In this document: positions 15,802-24,236 of the stretch, in pieces
Numbering within the stretch: position 1 is the stretch's first letter
Layout: each line of letters begins with the position of its first letter
Assembly: GCA_028708035.1 (NCBI GenBank)
Contig: JAQVZU010000009.1
Location: forward strand, 1 to 38,331
DNA: 38,331 bases
Reading direction: 5' to 3'
Source of the DNA: Alphaproteobacteria bacterium
GTDB lineage: Bacteria; Pseudomonadota; Alphaproteobacteria; UBA9219
Program-made: the position numbers and the translations under genes
Notes under the pieces: generated by a model
What the model saw: the letters and a program-made list of their open reading frames with translations, nothing else
Databases searched by the model: none
Told to the model about the DNA's origin: nothing

Positions 15802-18472
15802 TGATGCCCCCCTGCTTCAACGTCTCTTGCAATGCATTCAACAAGCCTTCGCGGTTGAACTTCGCGACATAGTCCGTAAAACCAGCCTGGCGCCCGCGTT
15901 CGAGATCGCGCGGCGTCGCATGCGACGACATCGCAAAGATCGGCAATTTGCTCCACTTGGTCTCGCCCGCCCGCAGCGCCGCGACAAAATCGAACCCGTT
16001 CATGCCCGGCATTTCGATGTCGCTGACAATGGCATCAAACGCCGCGCCGTCTTCCTGAAGCTTCAAGGCTTCCTGCGCGGTTTCCACCGCAGTCACTTCG
16101 TACCCCGCAACCGTAAGCAAAGGCGTTAGAAGATTGCGGAAGAACGGGCTATCGTCCACCAACAGAACCCGATGGACTTTATCGCCCTCGAAGGATTCCC
16201 CATCCTCACCGAACCAGCTTTGCGAACACTGCGAGAGATAATAAGCGGCATCGAGCACATCGGTCGCCTTGCCTGCGATAATCGAGGTTCCAAGCGTCCC
16301 GGGCCGACGCGCGGAAAGATCGACCTGGAGGCGCTCTTCGACAATGTCGAGGATTTCGTCGACCATGAGGCCCATATGCTTTTCCTTGTCTGCGAACACC
16401 AAAACCGCTTGAGATCCCTCCGTCGATATTTTCTCGTCGGCTATCGCAGGGATCAACGGCATCAGCTTGCCGCGGTACTGCACCATGGGGGAGCCTTCCG
16501 AATATTCAATCGTCTTACGGTCAATTTCTTCAAGACGCGCGACGAGCGATAGAGGAACCGCCTTTTGAGTCCCCTCGCCCGCACGAAACAGCAGTAGCGA
16601 CTGTTTTGCGCCATTGTGCAAGGATGTCGCCGTGGAGGAGGCCGAGGACTGTTCGATGTGGCTTGTCATGTTGCCCGCGCGCGCGACGATAGCGTTGAGA
16701 TCGAGTATCATGATGACGCTGCCGTCGCCAAGAATGGTGTTGCCCGAGAAAGCGTCTATCGAGCGCAAAATGGGCGTTACGGGCTTGACCACGATTTCCT
16801 CGGTATCGAACACGCGATCCACGATGATGCCAAGCGTCGCGTTCCCGCACTGAACGACAACGATAAAAGCATTGCCATTCGCCTGAATATTTTCTTCGCC
16901 GAGTTTCAGCGTCTTGCGAAGCGAGACAAGAGGCAGCAACCTGTTGCGCAAGCGAAGGACCGGCGTTTCGTTAATGAGCTCGACGCGGTGTTCGCTTGTC
17001 GGAGAGGCCTGGACCAATTCGACAACGCTGATTTGCGGAATGGCGAAACGTTCGTTCTGGCATTCGACGACAAGCGCGGAAACAATCGCCAACGTCAGCG
17101 GAATCTTGATCGAGAACGACGAACCTTTGCCCGCGACAGACTTGAAATCGACTGTGCCTCCGATTTTTTCGACGTTGGTCTTGACCACATCCATGCCAAC
17201 GCCACGGCCCGAAACAGAAGTCACACTGTCGGCAGTCGAGAATCCCGGCTTAAAGATAAACTGTAAAATCTGCTGTTCGCTCATGTTTGCGAGCTCGGAT
17301 TCAGTCGCTAAGCCTTTTTCCAGAATCTTCGCGCGAATCTTGCTGGCAGGGAGCCCGCGTCCGTCATCGATGATGTCGATAACGATATGCCCCCCTTCAT
17401 GATAGGCGTTAAGAGTTATCGTCCCGATTTCGCGCTTACCCGCCTGGATACGCGCGGCAGGCATCTCGATGCCGTGGTCCGCGGAGTTACGAACCATATG
17501 CGTGAGGGGATCCTTAATCAGTTCCAGAACCTGCCGGTCAAGTTCAGTCTCAGCGCCGAGCATCTGGAGTTCAATCTTTTTGTTCAGCTCGTGCGACAGG
17601 TCGCGGACGATTCGAGGAAGCTTGGCCCATGCGTTGCCGATAGGCTGCATGCGCGTCTTCATAACGCCTTCCTGCAATTCGGATGTCACCTGATTAAGCC
17701 GCTGTAAGGGCGAACTGAAGGCGCTGTCCTTTTCACCGCGCAGGATCTGAAGCAACTGGTTGCGTGTCAAAACTAATTCGGAAACCGTCGTCATTAGTAT
17801 TTCCAGTTGATCGACGTTAACGCGAATCGACTGATCAGCGACAGATGTTGTTACCGTAGTTTTGTTTTGTTCGTCTTGGGCTTTCACTGCAAGCAGCGCT
17901 TTCGAATTCTCTTGGGCTGCAGAAGGTTGCTCATTTTTTGTTCCGGACATGTTTTCCTCCATTGCCGCCATGTCGCCCGCACGCACAGGGACAAATCCAA
18001 ATTCATCGGGTTCGGGAGCGGAATTCTCCGCAAGCGCCTTAGCGAGAGGCGGCTGTTCGACCTTGGAAGGTCCCTCCACCGCAGTCTGGCTTTTTCCTTC
18101 AGTCATCGCGTTCAAAGCCGAGATCAGATCTTCGTCATCTCCAACCGGAGATTCTTTTTCGTTCTGTTCGATATACGACAGATGAGATTTGATACGGTCT
18201 ATCGACGCTAATATGATATCGACCGCCTCGGGCGTCACCTCGAGTTCCTTGTCGCGAAACTTTCCAAGCACGTTTTCGCCTGCGTGCGCGAGATGCTCAA
18301 GACGCGGAAGCCCTAGAAACCCGCATGTACCCTTGATGGTATGCACGAGTCGGAAGATATTGCTTAAGATATCGGGATCGTTAGGGTTTTGTTCGAGCTT
18401 AACCAGTTCAAGATCGAGCGTCGCGATACTTTCCGACGTTTCAGTCAGAAAATCCTTCAAAAGATCATCCAT
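15794..18472 (-). CDS. cheA: Hybrid chemotaxis histidine kinase CheA with two CheW-like modules and a C-terminal receiver
   Basis: 892 residues from the ATG at 18472 (GAGGAA upstream, and the expected start 'MDDLLKDFLTET'); an open frame extends 12 codons further. Order of parts: HPt domain with phospho-His44 in 'RLVHTIKGTCGF'; a Pro/Ala/Glu-rich linker with no recognisable P2 CheY-docking domain; dimerisation domain from about residue 215; ATPase with N box 'HMVRNSADHGIE', G1 'DIIDDGRGLP' and G2 'GRGVGMDVV'; a first CheW-like domain; a second, more divergent CheW-like domain; and a receiver (about 766-892) with 'LLVDDS' and Asp818 in 'VSDIEMP'. The receiver may act as an internal phosphate sink. 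The stop overlaps cheW. Confidence 0.93.
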   Translation of the reverse strand: MDDLLKDFLTETSESIATLDLELVKLEQNPNDPDILSNIFRLVHTIKGTCGFLGLPRLEHLAHAGENVLGKFRDKELEVTPEAVDIILASIDRIKSHLSYIEQNEKESPVGDDEDLISALNAMTEGKSQTAVEGPSKVEQPPLAKALAENSAPEPDEFGFVPVRAGDMAAMEENMSGTKNEQPSAAQENSKALLAVKAQDEQNKTTVTTSVADQSIRVNVDQLEILMTTVSELVLTRNQLLQILRGEKDSAFSSPLQRLNQVTSELQEGVMKTRMQPIGNAWAKLPRIVRDLSHELNKKIELQMLGAETELDRQVLELIKDPLTHMVRNSADHGIEMPAARIQAGKREIGTITLNAYHEGGHIVIDIIDDGRGLPASKIRAKILEKGLATESELANMSEQQILQFIFKPGFSTADSVTSVSGRGVGMDVVKTNVEKIGGTVDFKSVAGKGSSFSIKIPLTLAIVSALVVECQNERFAIPQISVVELVQASPTSEHRVELINETPVLRLRNRLLPLVSLRKTLKLGEENIQANGNAFIVVVQCGNATLGIIVDRVFDTEEIVVKPVTPILRSIDAFSGNTILGDGSVIMILDLNAIVARAGNMTSHIEQSSASSTATSLHNGAKQSLLLFRAGEGTQKAVPLSLVARLEEIDRKTIEYSEGSPMVQYRGKLMPLIPAIADEKISTEGSQAVLVFADKEKHMGLMVDEILDIVEERLQVDLSARRPGTLGTSIIAGKATDVLDAAYYLSQCSQSWFGEDGESFEGDKVHRVLLVDDSPFFRNLLTPLLTVAGYEVTAVETAQEALKLQEDGAAFDAIVSDIEMPGMNGFDFVAALRAGETKWSKLPIFAMSSHATPRDLERGRQAGFTDYVAKFNREGLLNALQETLKQGGING

Positions 18473-18557
18473 TGGCGTTTCCTCTACAGCAGCGATGGCA
18501 AAGGACATAGGAGGGAATCTATCCTTAACATACTGCGGATCAACTCTTAATAAATCT

Positions 18558-19241
18558 TTACGCTTCGACAGAAGATTCGTCTTGCGAAGCGATCATTTTT
18601 TTCGCGAGCAGAAGCAAGTCGAGGCGATCAGGAATCGATTGATCATAAGACAGCTTAAAAGAAAAATGCTCGGCAAATCGTCCCGTGACATACGCTTGAA
18701 TGGTTCGTGCCGACAGTTCTTCTATGGGGCCTTTTCCTTCTAGCGCTTCCTGAACTTTGGAGCTAAAACCTGCGCTTCTTCCCACAATTTCGACACGGCA
18801 GCCGCCTTTTGCCCCCTCGCCTTCGGAAATTTCGGCAAGCGTAATCATACCGCCGTACGCCAAAGCCTCTTCGCCAAGAATAATAAGATTGAGGAGCGTC
18901 TTGAGAAAGCCCCGGCTATCTCCCAAAGCTTCGGCAGGCACGTTGTCCGACCAAACCAGCGATATCTTAGTGTCGCTCAAGTATTGAGCCGCCACAAGCC
19001 GCACATCCTTGAGGCTTAAGTTTTCCTCGCTTCCAGCTCGGCCATAAGCAAGACGGTACATCTTTAGCCGCCGCGCCGCTTTCACGCCGCTATCGCCGAT
19101 GAGCTTCATCGCTTCCTCGACGACAGATCCGCCGATGTCCTCGATTAGCTCAACACCGTTGTTGATCGCACTGACCGGACTTACGAGGTCATGGCACAAC
19201 TTGGAGGCCAGTAGCTCCATGATACGTATATCAATTTGCAT
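18558..19241 (-). CDS. chpT: ChpT-like histidine phosphotransferase (HPTransfase, DUF2328)
   Basis: 227 residues. 'ASKLCHDLVSPVSAINNGVEL' contains the phosphorylatable His17 in the family's H box. The rest resembles a degenerate histidine-kinase ATPase-like domain ('FLKTLLNLIILGEEALAYGG') without clear nucleotide-binding G boxes. In Caulobacter, ChpT carries phosphate from CckA to CtrA and CpdR. It is the first gene of the che operon (85 nt before cheA), an arrangement I recall from Rhodospirillales. It might therefore serve the chemotaxis relay, the CtrA relay or both; sequence alone cannot decide. A GGCGGGG site precedes ATG 19241. Confidence 0.85.
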   Translation of the reverse strand: MQIDIRIMELLASKLCHDLVSPVSAINNGVELIEDIGGSVVEEAMKLIGDSGVKAARRLKMYRLAYGRAGSEENLSLKDVRLVAAQYLSDTKISLVWSDNVPAEALGDSRGFLKTLLNLIILGEEALAYGGMITLAEISEGEGAKGGCRVEIVGRSAGFSSKVQEALEGKGPIEELSARTIQAYVTGRFAEHFSFKLSYDQSIPDRLDLLLLAKKMIASQDESSVEA

Positions 19242-19304
19242 AGCCCCGCCTACTATTTAAGTTTTTTTAAAGTTTACCAAACATTTATGCATAATCTCGA
19301 GTCG

Positions 19305-19319
19305 TTAAAATTAGATTAG
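19305..19319. promoter_or_regulatory. CtrA-like half-match upstream of chpT
   Basis: TTAA at 19305-19308, a 7-nt spacer, then TTAG at 19316-19319. This is one mismatch from the CtrA consensus TTAA-N7-TTAA. It lies 63 nt upstream of the chpT start in the AT-rich divergent region with nadK. Because that region is AT-rich, a chance match is quite possible. Confidence 0.3.
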
Positions 19320-19422
19320 CGCTTCATCGCGTCTTAAAGTTTAAGGGAATTTTTTAGTTTTACCGAAAGACTTATGCTAGTGGTGTCGGCATGTTTAAAA
19401 AACTTCGCGACAGAAATCTACT

Positions 19423-20187
19423 ATGAACATCTTTTTCACGTGCAGTCATTCGCCCCTCGCCCAGAAAGCTTTTGTGGAACTCACGCGGCGCTATGGGCAA
19501 GCGGAAGCTTCGCAGGCTGAGTATTTCGTGGCGATCGGCGGCGACGGCCAAGTTTTGACCACTCTTTATGAAGCGCTCAAGTACAACAAGCCCGTTTTCG
19601 CAATCAGAAGAACGGAGTCCGTCGGTTTTTTATGCAATCCGGTCGACGGCTTAGACGACCTCGATCAGCGCCTGATGCGGGCACAGCGCGTTAGCCTCAA
19701 TCCCCTTCGCATTGAAGCCGAGACAACGGACGGAACCACCTATTCGGCGATGGCGATCAACGAGGTCTCATTCTTGCGGGAAACGCCCCAGGCAGTGCGG
19801 CTTCGAATCGTGATTGATGGAACCGAACGCTTGGCCAAATTCAGCGGTGACGGCATTCTGGTCTCGACGCCCGCGGGAAGCACTGCTTATAATCATTCCT
19901 GCGGCGGGCCCATCATGCCGCTCACTGCGAATACGCTGGTGATGACGGCCATTTGCGGATTTAGACCACGCGGATGGTCGCACGCCGTCCTGCCACAGGA
20001 CTCGGTCATTGAGGTTGAAGTGCTTGAAGCCGAAAAGCGCCCTACACGGATTGAAGCCGCCGTGTCAGTCATCCGCGAAGCCGCAAAAGCAAAGATCTGG
20101 CTTGACCGGACACAGAAACTCACGTTGCTTTTCGACCCGGATCAACATTTGGGTGAAAGGATAATCCGCGAACAATTCATGCTTTAA
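19423..20187 (+). CDS. nadK: NAD kinase
   Basis: 254 residues. Phosphorylates NAD to NADP. The 'AIGGDGQVLTTLYEA' loop (GGDG motif) and 'GDGILVSTPAGSTAYN' are the diagnostic motifs; 'AINEVSFLRETPQAVRLRI' and 'VEVLEAEKRPTRIEA' continue the C-terminal beta domain. Between these, 'AIRRTESVGFLCN' replaces the common G-M-N-R-G-x-V-G-F-L-x-N, one residue longer. Length is normal for short alphaproteobacterial enzymes. It is divergent from the chpT-che operon and convergent with rcdA. Confidence 0.93.
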   Translation: MNIFFTCSHSPLAQKAFVELTRRYGQAEASQAEYFVAIGGDGQVLTTLYEALKYNKPVFAIRRTESVGFLCNPVDGLDDLDQRLMRAQRVSLNPLRIEAETTDGTTYSAMAINEVSFLRETPQAVRLRIVIDGTERLAKFSGDGILVSTPAGSTAYNHSCGGPIMPLTANTLVMTAICGFRPRGWSHAVLPQDSVIEVEVLEAEKRPTRIEAAVSVIREAAKAKIWLDRTQKLTLLFDPDQHLGERIIREQFML

Positions 20188-20207
20188 GAAAGAACCAAGA
20201 TAATTTT

Positions 20208-20672
20208 TTATTCCAGCGGAATAATTGCCGGACCGCTAAGCATTGCAAAGTTTGGGACTTCTCCGGCGGCAAGTTTTTCGCGTACCATCGCATCGAGCCG
20301 CAGAATGCGCGAATAAAGCGCATGGCTACGCATAAGCAAGTCGCGCAGTCCCGGCGGCATCTCGGAGTCGTCCTCACCCTTTTCGCTTGTGCATTCTTCG
20401 CTTTCTGTGAGTGCATACTGCGGAGCGGTGAACTGCTCAGGCGAAATTTCTCCCGAAAGAAGAGCCTTCATGGCGAGCAGCCATGTCATAACCTGAATCA
20501 GTCGCGCCGAAATCCTCGTGTGTTGATAGCCCACGACCAGGCAACGCGAAAGCTCGAACTCGCGCCTGTCGGCCTGTTCGTGATAAGCGATATAATTGCG
20601 AACCTCTTGCGTGAGAGCGAGTCCTTCTTCGAAGGTACGGTCAAGAAGTGTCGTAGCTTTAGGCGCTTGCAT
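20208..20672 (-). CDS. rcdA: RcdA-like DUF1465 protein (CtrA-degradation adaptor)
   Basis: 154 residues. DUF1465/RcdA family: 'FEEGLALTQEVRNYIAYHEQ' matches the typical start, 'ISARLIQVMTWLLAMKALLSGEIS' resembles the family's R-L-x-x-R-L-M-Q-x-x-S-W-L-L-x-x-R-A-V-x-x-G-E-(I/M) helix, and the C-terminal half ends in 'LRLDAMVREKL'. In Caulobacter RcdA bridges CpdR-primed ClpXP to CtrA. The assignment is by remembered family pattern. AAAGGAAAT precedes ATG 20672. A TTAA-N7-TTAA box 59 nt upstream of the start suggests CtrA control, and hence feedback on CtrA stability. Nearby chpT strengthens the cell-cycle link. Confidence 0.75.
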   Translation of the reverse strand: MQAPKATTLLDRTFEEGLALTQEVRNYIAYHEQADRREFELSRCLVVGYQHTRISARLIQVMTWLLAMKALLSGEISPEQFTAPQYALTESEECTSEKGEDDSEMPPGLRDLLMRSHALYSRILRLDAMVREKLAAGEVPNFAMLSGPAIIPLE

Positions 20673-20730
20673 GTTATTTCCTTTCGCCTCTTTGTTAGCG
20701 CCTTATCCTTAAAAAGAGGTGTAAAAGGCT

Positions 20731-20746
20731 TTAACAACGAGTTAAC
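20731..20746. promoter_or_regulatory. CtrA-type box between rcdA and hpnA
   Basis: TTAACAACGAGTTAAC: TTAA at 20731-20734, exactly 7 nt, TTAA at 20742-20745 followed by C. This matches the CtrA consensus TTAA-N7-TTAA with no mismatch. It is palindrome-like and lies 59 nt from the rcdA ATG and 68 nt from the hpnA ATG, so it could regulate either or both divergent genes. Confidence 0.6.
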
Positions 20747-20813
20747 CCCATTGGGCTAAAAAAGACCTAAGAAACAAAGGGTAAAATAAAAATTTCTAGC
20801 ATTGGTTGCCGCC

Positions 20814-21806
20814 ATGAGTGATACAACGTTTATAACGGGCGCTACGGGTTTTGTCGGATCTGCAGTAGCGCGCAAGCTTATCGGCAAAGGACATAGGCTC
20901 CGCGCTCTGGTCCGGCGCGACAGCGCCCGCAGCAACCTTAACGGGCTTGAGGTCGAAATCATCGAAGGCGATTTGCTTGACCCAAAATCATATGCCGAAG
21001 CGCTCCAAAGCTGCAAAAATCTTTTCCACGTCGCGGCCGATTACAGAATATGGGTTAAGGACGCGGAAGCCATGAACCGCGTGAACGTCGAAGGCACGCG
21101 CGCGCTGATGCTTGCTGCGCTCGACGCAGGAATTGAGCGCGTCGTGTACACGAGCTCCGTGGCAACTCTCGGACTTCGCAGCGACGGGACCCCTGCGGAT
21201 GAAAATACGCCAGTTTCCTATCGCGACATGATCGGCGTCTACAAGCAATCGAAGTTTCGCGCGGAAGAGGAAGTCGCGCGATTGGCCGCCCAGTACCACC
21301 TTCCGGCAGTGATCGTCAATCCGTCGACGCCTGTAGGGCCAAGAGACATCAGGCCGACTCCCACGGGCAAGATCATCGTTGACGCGTTGAGTGGCATGAT
21401 GCCCGCGTACGTTGACACGGGACTGAACATCGTTCATGTGGATGACGTTGCGGAAGGACATATGCTAGCGCTCGAAAAAGGGAAGATCGGCGAGCGTTAC
21501 ATATTGGGAGGAACCAACCTGACCTTAAGCGAAATCTTGAGGATCATTGCCGAGATCGGAGGGTTTGCGCCTCCGAAGATCAAAATACCCCACGAACTTT
21601 TGTATCCCGTCGCCGCTATCATGGAATTTGTCGCAGAGACTATCGACTGGGAGCCTCTCGTCACAAAAGATGCCCTCCGCATGGCCGAGCATAAAATGTG
21701 GTTCTCGTCGAAGAAGGCGCAGGAGGAATTGGGTTACACATATCGGCCTGCTTATGACGCGCTGTGCGACGCAATCGAATGGTTCCAGTCGCACTGGTAC
21801 TGCTGA
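20814..21806 (+). CDS. hpnA: Hopanoid-associated sugar epimerase HpnA (SDR family)
   Basis: 330 residues, extended short-chain dehydrogenase. N-terminal 'TGATGFVGSAVA' dinucleotide-binding loop, then motifs I recognise from HpnA: 'CKNLFHVAADYRIWV', 'VYTSSVATLG', 'MIGVYKQSKF' (YxxxK-type catalytic pair), 'VIVNPSTPVGPRDI', 'PAYVDTGLNIVHVDDVA' and 'GERYILGGTNLTL'. HpnA is linked to synthesis of functionalised hopanoids, although its precise reaction is not well defined. ATG 20814 is preferred; an in-frame TTG at 20802 adds 4 residues. No other hpn or shc genes lie in the window, so it is a singleton here. It diverges from rcdA across the CtrA box. Confidence 0.88.
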   Translation: MSDTTFITGATGFVGSAVARKLIGKGHRLRALVRRDSARSNLNGLEVEIIEGDLLDPKSYAEALQSCKNLFHVAADYRIWVKDAEAMNRVNVEGTRALMLAALDAGIERVVYTSSVATLGLRSDGTPADENTPVSYRDMIGVYKQSKFRAEEEVARLAAQYHLPAVIVNPSTPVGPRDIRPTPTGKIIVDALSGMMPAYVDTGLNIVHVDDVAEGHMLALEKGKIGERYILGGTNLTLSEILRIIAEIGGFAPPKIKIPHELLYPVAAIMEFVAETIDWEPLVTKDALRMAEHKMWFSSKKAQEELGYTYRPAYDALCDAIEWFQSHWYC

Positions 21807-21909
21807 GTCGGAACCCGGAACTGACCGCCGCAACTATTACACGATTACGACATGAATATTTTACCGGATTTGTTATAATTTTTTACATTACGCAAAAAGC
21901 GCCACAAGA

Positions 21910-22332
21910 ATGCCCAAATCTTCCGCCGAATTTAATAGCTGCAAATATTTCCGCCATTTAGATTCGGATTCGACCGATGTTGGTCGAAAATCGAAAGATA
22001 ATAAAATCATGGAAAAAGCGAAAACAACTGGAAATGCTGAAACAGAAGGGACTTTATGGGGATTTACCATTCCTCATGAGAATATTTTGACGGAAAAGGT
22101 ATGGCCATTCCTTGTTTCGTCCCCCGCTTCAAATCCTAGTGCCTCAGGCGTCCTGCCTGCGATAAAAAATGGGGAGTATTATGTTATTGGAATGGATGAA
22201 CAACAGATAGATCTTTGCCGCAGCTTCCTTTCTGTAAAACACGAAGTTGGTGGAAAACAGAAAATCCCCACATCTCCACAGCAAATAAAAGCCTTTAAAG
22301 CTAGGCTTTCGGAGCTATGCAATAATAATTAA
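21910..22332 (+). CDS. Hypothetical protein
   Basis: 140 residues from ATG 21910, or 107 from ATG 22009 (starting MEKAKTTGNAETEG). I do not recognise it. It is soluble and polar with no signal peptide or membrane helix; the C-terminal half has 'VLPAIKNGEYYVIGMDEQQIDLCRSFLSVKHEVGG' followed by a Lys-rich helical tail. The first ORF part before 22009 is weakly protein-like, and the DNA is more AT-rich than the flanks. Neither start has a strong ribosome site. It is convergent with mnmA, almost touching its stop codon. Possible recent acquisition; no function inferred. Confidence 0.55.
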   Translation: MPKSSAEFNSCKYFRHLDSDSTDVGRKSKDNKIMEKAKTTGNAETEGTLWGFTIPHENILTEKVWPFLVSSPASNPSASGVLPAIKNGEYYVIGMDEQQIDLCRSFLSVKHEVGGKQKIPTSPQQIKAFKARLSELCNNN

Positions 22333-22335
22333 GCT

Positions 22336-23415
22336 TCACCGCCCTCCAGCTTCTATCCACCCTCCACCAAGCATGCGGGTGCCGTCATAGATCACGCCCG
22401 CTTGTCCGGGCGCAACGCCCAAAACGGGGGCGTCAAGGTCGATAAGGCCCTGAGCCCCTTTTTTGCGAAAAACGGCTTTTATCGGCGCTTGCGCAGATCG
22501 AAGCTTGACCGCGACGGAAAGCCCTTCCTCCGGCATATCCTCGCCGATCCAATTAAGCTCGCGCAGCGTTACCTTGCGCTGCGCGAGAGATTCCCTTGGC
22601 CCCACGACAATCCGGTTGTTTTTGGCGTCGATCCGCAGGACGAAAAGCGGCGCGTTGTTTTCGCCGGTCCTGGCGCTTAAGTTTATGCCTTTGCGCTGGC
22701 CCACGGTGAAGTGGATCAGGCCTTCGTGGCGGCCCAAAACCTTTCCGTTTTCATCGACAATATCGCCGGGTAAGATTTTGCCAGGACGCAAGCGTGCGAC
22801 CAGGTCCGCGTAATCGCCGTTTGGGACAAAGCAGATGTCTTGGCTGTCCTGCTTGTCAGCAACCGCGAGTCCGAACTTTGCCGCAAGTGCGCGGGTTTCG
22901 GCTTTGCCGGACAGGCCTCCCAATGGAAAGCGCACAAAGTCGAGTTGTTTCCGATTCAAGCCAAAAAGGAAATAACTTTGATCTCGCCTTTTGTCGGCTG
23001 CGCAGTGGAGTTCGGCGCCTCCGGGACCAAGCTCGCGTCGCGCATAGTGGCCAGTGGCAAGAGCTTCCGCGCCCATCTCACGCGCCATGTGCATCAACGC
23101 ACCGAATTTGATGTGCTTATTGCAGCGGGCGCAAGGCAAAGGCGTCTCGCCGTTCAGATAAGCATCCACGAAATTGTCGATGATATCCTTTGAAAAAGCT
23201 TCCGTCTGATCCAAGACATGATGCGGAATACCGATTTTCTCCGCTACACGGCGAACATCTTTTATATGGGCCGGAACGCCTTCGTAAGGCTGAAGCAAAA
23301 GCGTGACGCCGATAACGTCATAACCGGCCTCCTTAAGGAGCATTGCGGTAACGCTGCTATCGACGCCACCCGACATCGCGACGACGATGCGCATCCCCTT
23401 CGGGTCTTCGATCAT
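22336..23415 (-). CDS. mnmA: tRNA-specific 2-thiouridylase MnmA
   Basis: 359 residues. Makes the 2-thio group of U34 in tRNA-Lys, -Glu and -Gln. PP-loop 'AMSGGVDSSVTAMLL' near residue 13, the catalytic Cys in 'PCARCNKHIKFG' near 95, 'ALATGHYAR', 'RDQSYFLFGL', and the second catalytic Cys in 'QDICFVP' near 193; the C-terminal beta-barrel is complete with 'HFTVGQRKGI'. Its ATG overlaps the map stop (ATGA), so the two are coupled. A tRNA-Lys(UUU), one of its substrates, is also encoded in this window. Normal length. Confidence 0.95.
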   Translation of the reverse strand: MIEDPKGMRIVVAMSGGVDSSVTAMLLKEAGYDVIGVTLLLQPYEGVPAHIKDVRRVAEKIGIPHHVLDQTEAFSKDIIDNFVDAYLNGETPLPCARCNKHIKFGALMHMAREMGAEALATGHYARRELGPGGAELHCAADKRRDQSYFLFGLNRKQLDFVRFPLGGLSGKAETRALAAKFGLAVADKQDSQDICFVPNGDYADLVARLRPGKILPGDIVDENGKVLGRHEGLIHFTVGQRKGINLSARTGENNAPLFVLRIDAKNNRIVVGPRESLAQRKVTLRELNWIGEDMPEEGLSVAVKLRSAQAPIKAVFRKKGAQGLIDLDAPVLGVAPGQAGVIYDGTRMLGGGWIEAGGR

Positions 23416-24233
23416 GTCTGGTTGTAGGGAGGCCTGTGAAGGCCCTTCGGAGACAACGTAAAAATCTCGCAGCCGGTATCCGTCACGCCGATGGTATGTT
23501 CGAATTGAGCCGAAAGGGACTTGTCCTTCGTGACGGCGGTCCAGCCGTCGGATAGGACTTTGACGTCGTATTTCCCCGCGTTCACCATGGGCTCGATAGT
23601 GAAGATCATGCCTTTTTTAAGAACGACGCCTTGCCCCGGCTTTCCAAAATGAACCACTGAAGGCTGGCAATGGAAAACCTTTCCCGTTCCATGGCCGCAA
23701 AAATCACGCACGATTGAGAATCCCGCAGCTTCGGCGTGCCGCTGAATGGCATAGCCGACATCGCCAAGCGTCGCCCCGGGCTTGACCTGCTCAATACCGA
23801 GCATGAGGCATTCGTAAGTAATGTCTACAAGGCGCTTGGCTTTAAGGCTGATGCGGTCCCCAATGCAGAACATGCGGCTTGCGTCGCCATGCCAACCATC
23901 AAGCTTGGGCGTCACGTCGATGTTAACAATGTCGCCTTCCTCAAGTTTTTTGTCTCCTGGAATGCCATGGCAAACAACATGATTGATGGACATGCAAGAC
24001 GCGCGCGTATATCCGCGATACCCCAGTGTGGCAGATATCGCACCGCGCTCGCGTGTGAAGGTGTCGATCATGTCGTCAAGATCGCCTGTGCGAGCTCCGG
24101 GCACTATATAAGGCGTTATATAGTCGAGCAATTCCGCGGCAAGACGCCCCGCCTTGCGCATGGCGGCAAACGCCTCTTCGCCATGAATAGGGATGATGCC
24201 TTCATCCGGTTCGGTTTCGTAATTTTCCTGCAT
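23412..24233 (-). CDS. map: Type I methionine aminopeptidase
   Basis: 273 residues. Removes N-terminal Met from nascent proteins. The five metal ligands are seen in order: Asp in 'VNIDVT', Asp in 'HGDASR', His in 'FCGHGTG', Glu in 'TIEPM', Glu in 'QFEHT'; the substrate His is in 'NHVVCHG'. Length is slightly above E. coli Map because of a 15-residue N-terminal extension. ATG 24233 lies 3 nt after the stop of the upstream hypothetical gene, and the stop overlaps the mnmA start. Confidence 0.95.
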   Translation of the reverse strand: MQENYETEPDEGIIPIHGEEAFAAMRKAGRLAAELLDYITPYIVPGARTGDLDDMIDTFTRERGAISATLGYRGYTRASCMSINHVVCHGIPGDKKLEEGDIVNIDVTPKLDGWHGDASRMFCIGDRISLKAKRLVDITYECLMLGIEQVKPGATLGDVGYAIQRHAEAAGFSIVRDFCGHGTGKVFHCQPSVVHFGKPGQGVVLKKGMIFTIEPMVNAGKYDVKVLSDGWTAVTKDKSLSAQFEHTIGVTDTGCEIFTLSPKGLHRPPYNQT

Positions 24234-24236
24234 GGT

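Noticed and set aside
19257..19270. TTAA-N6-TTAA resembling a CtrA box
   Set aside because: The spacer is 6 nt, not 7, and the area is a run of T bases where such matches are expected by chance.
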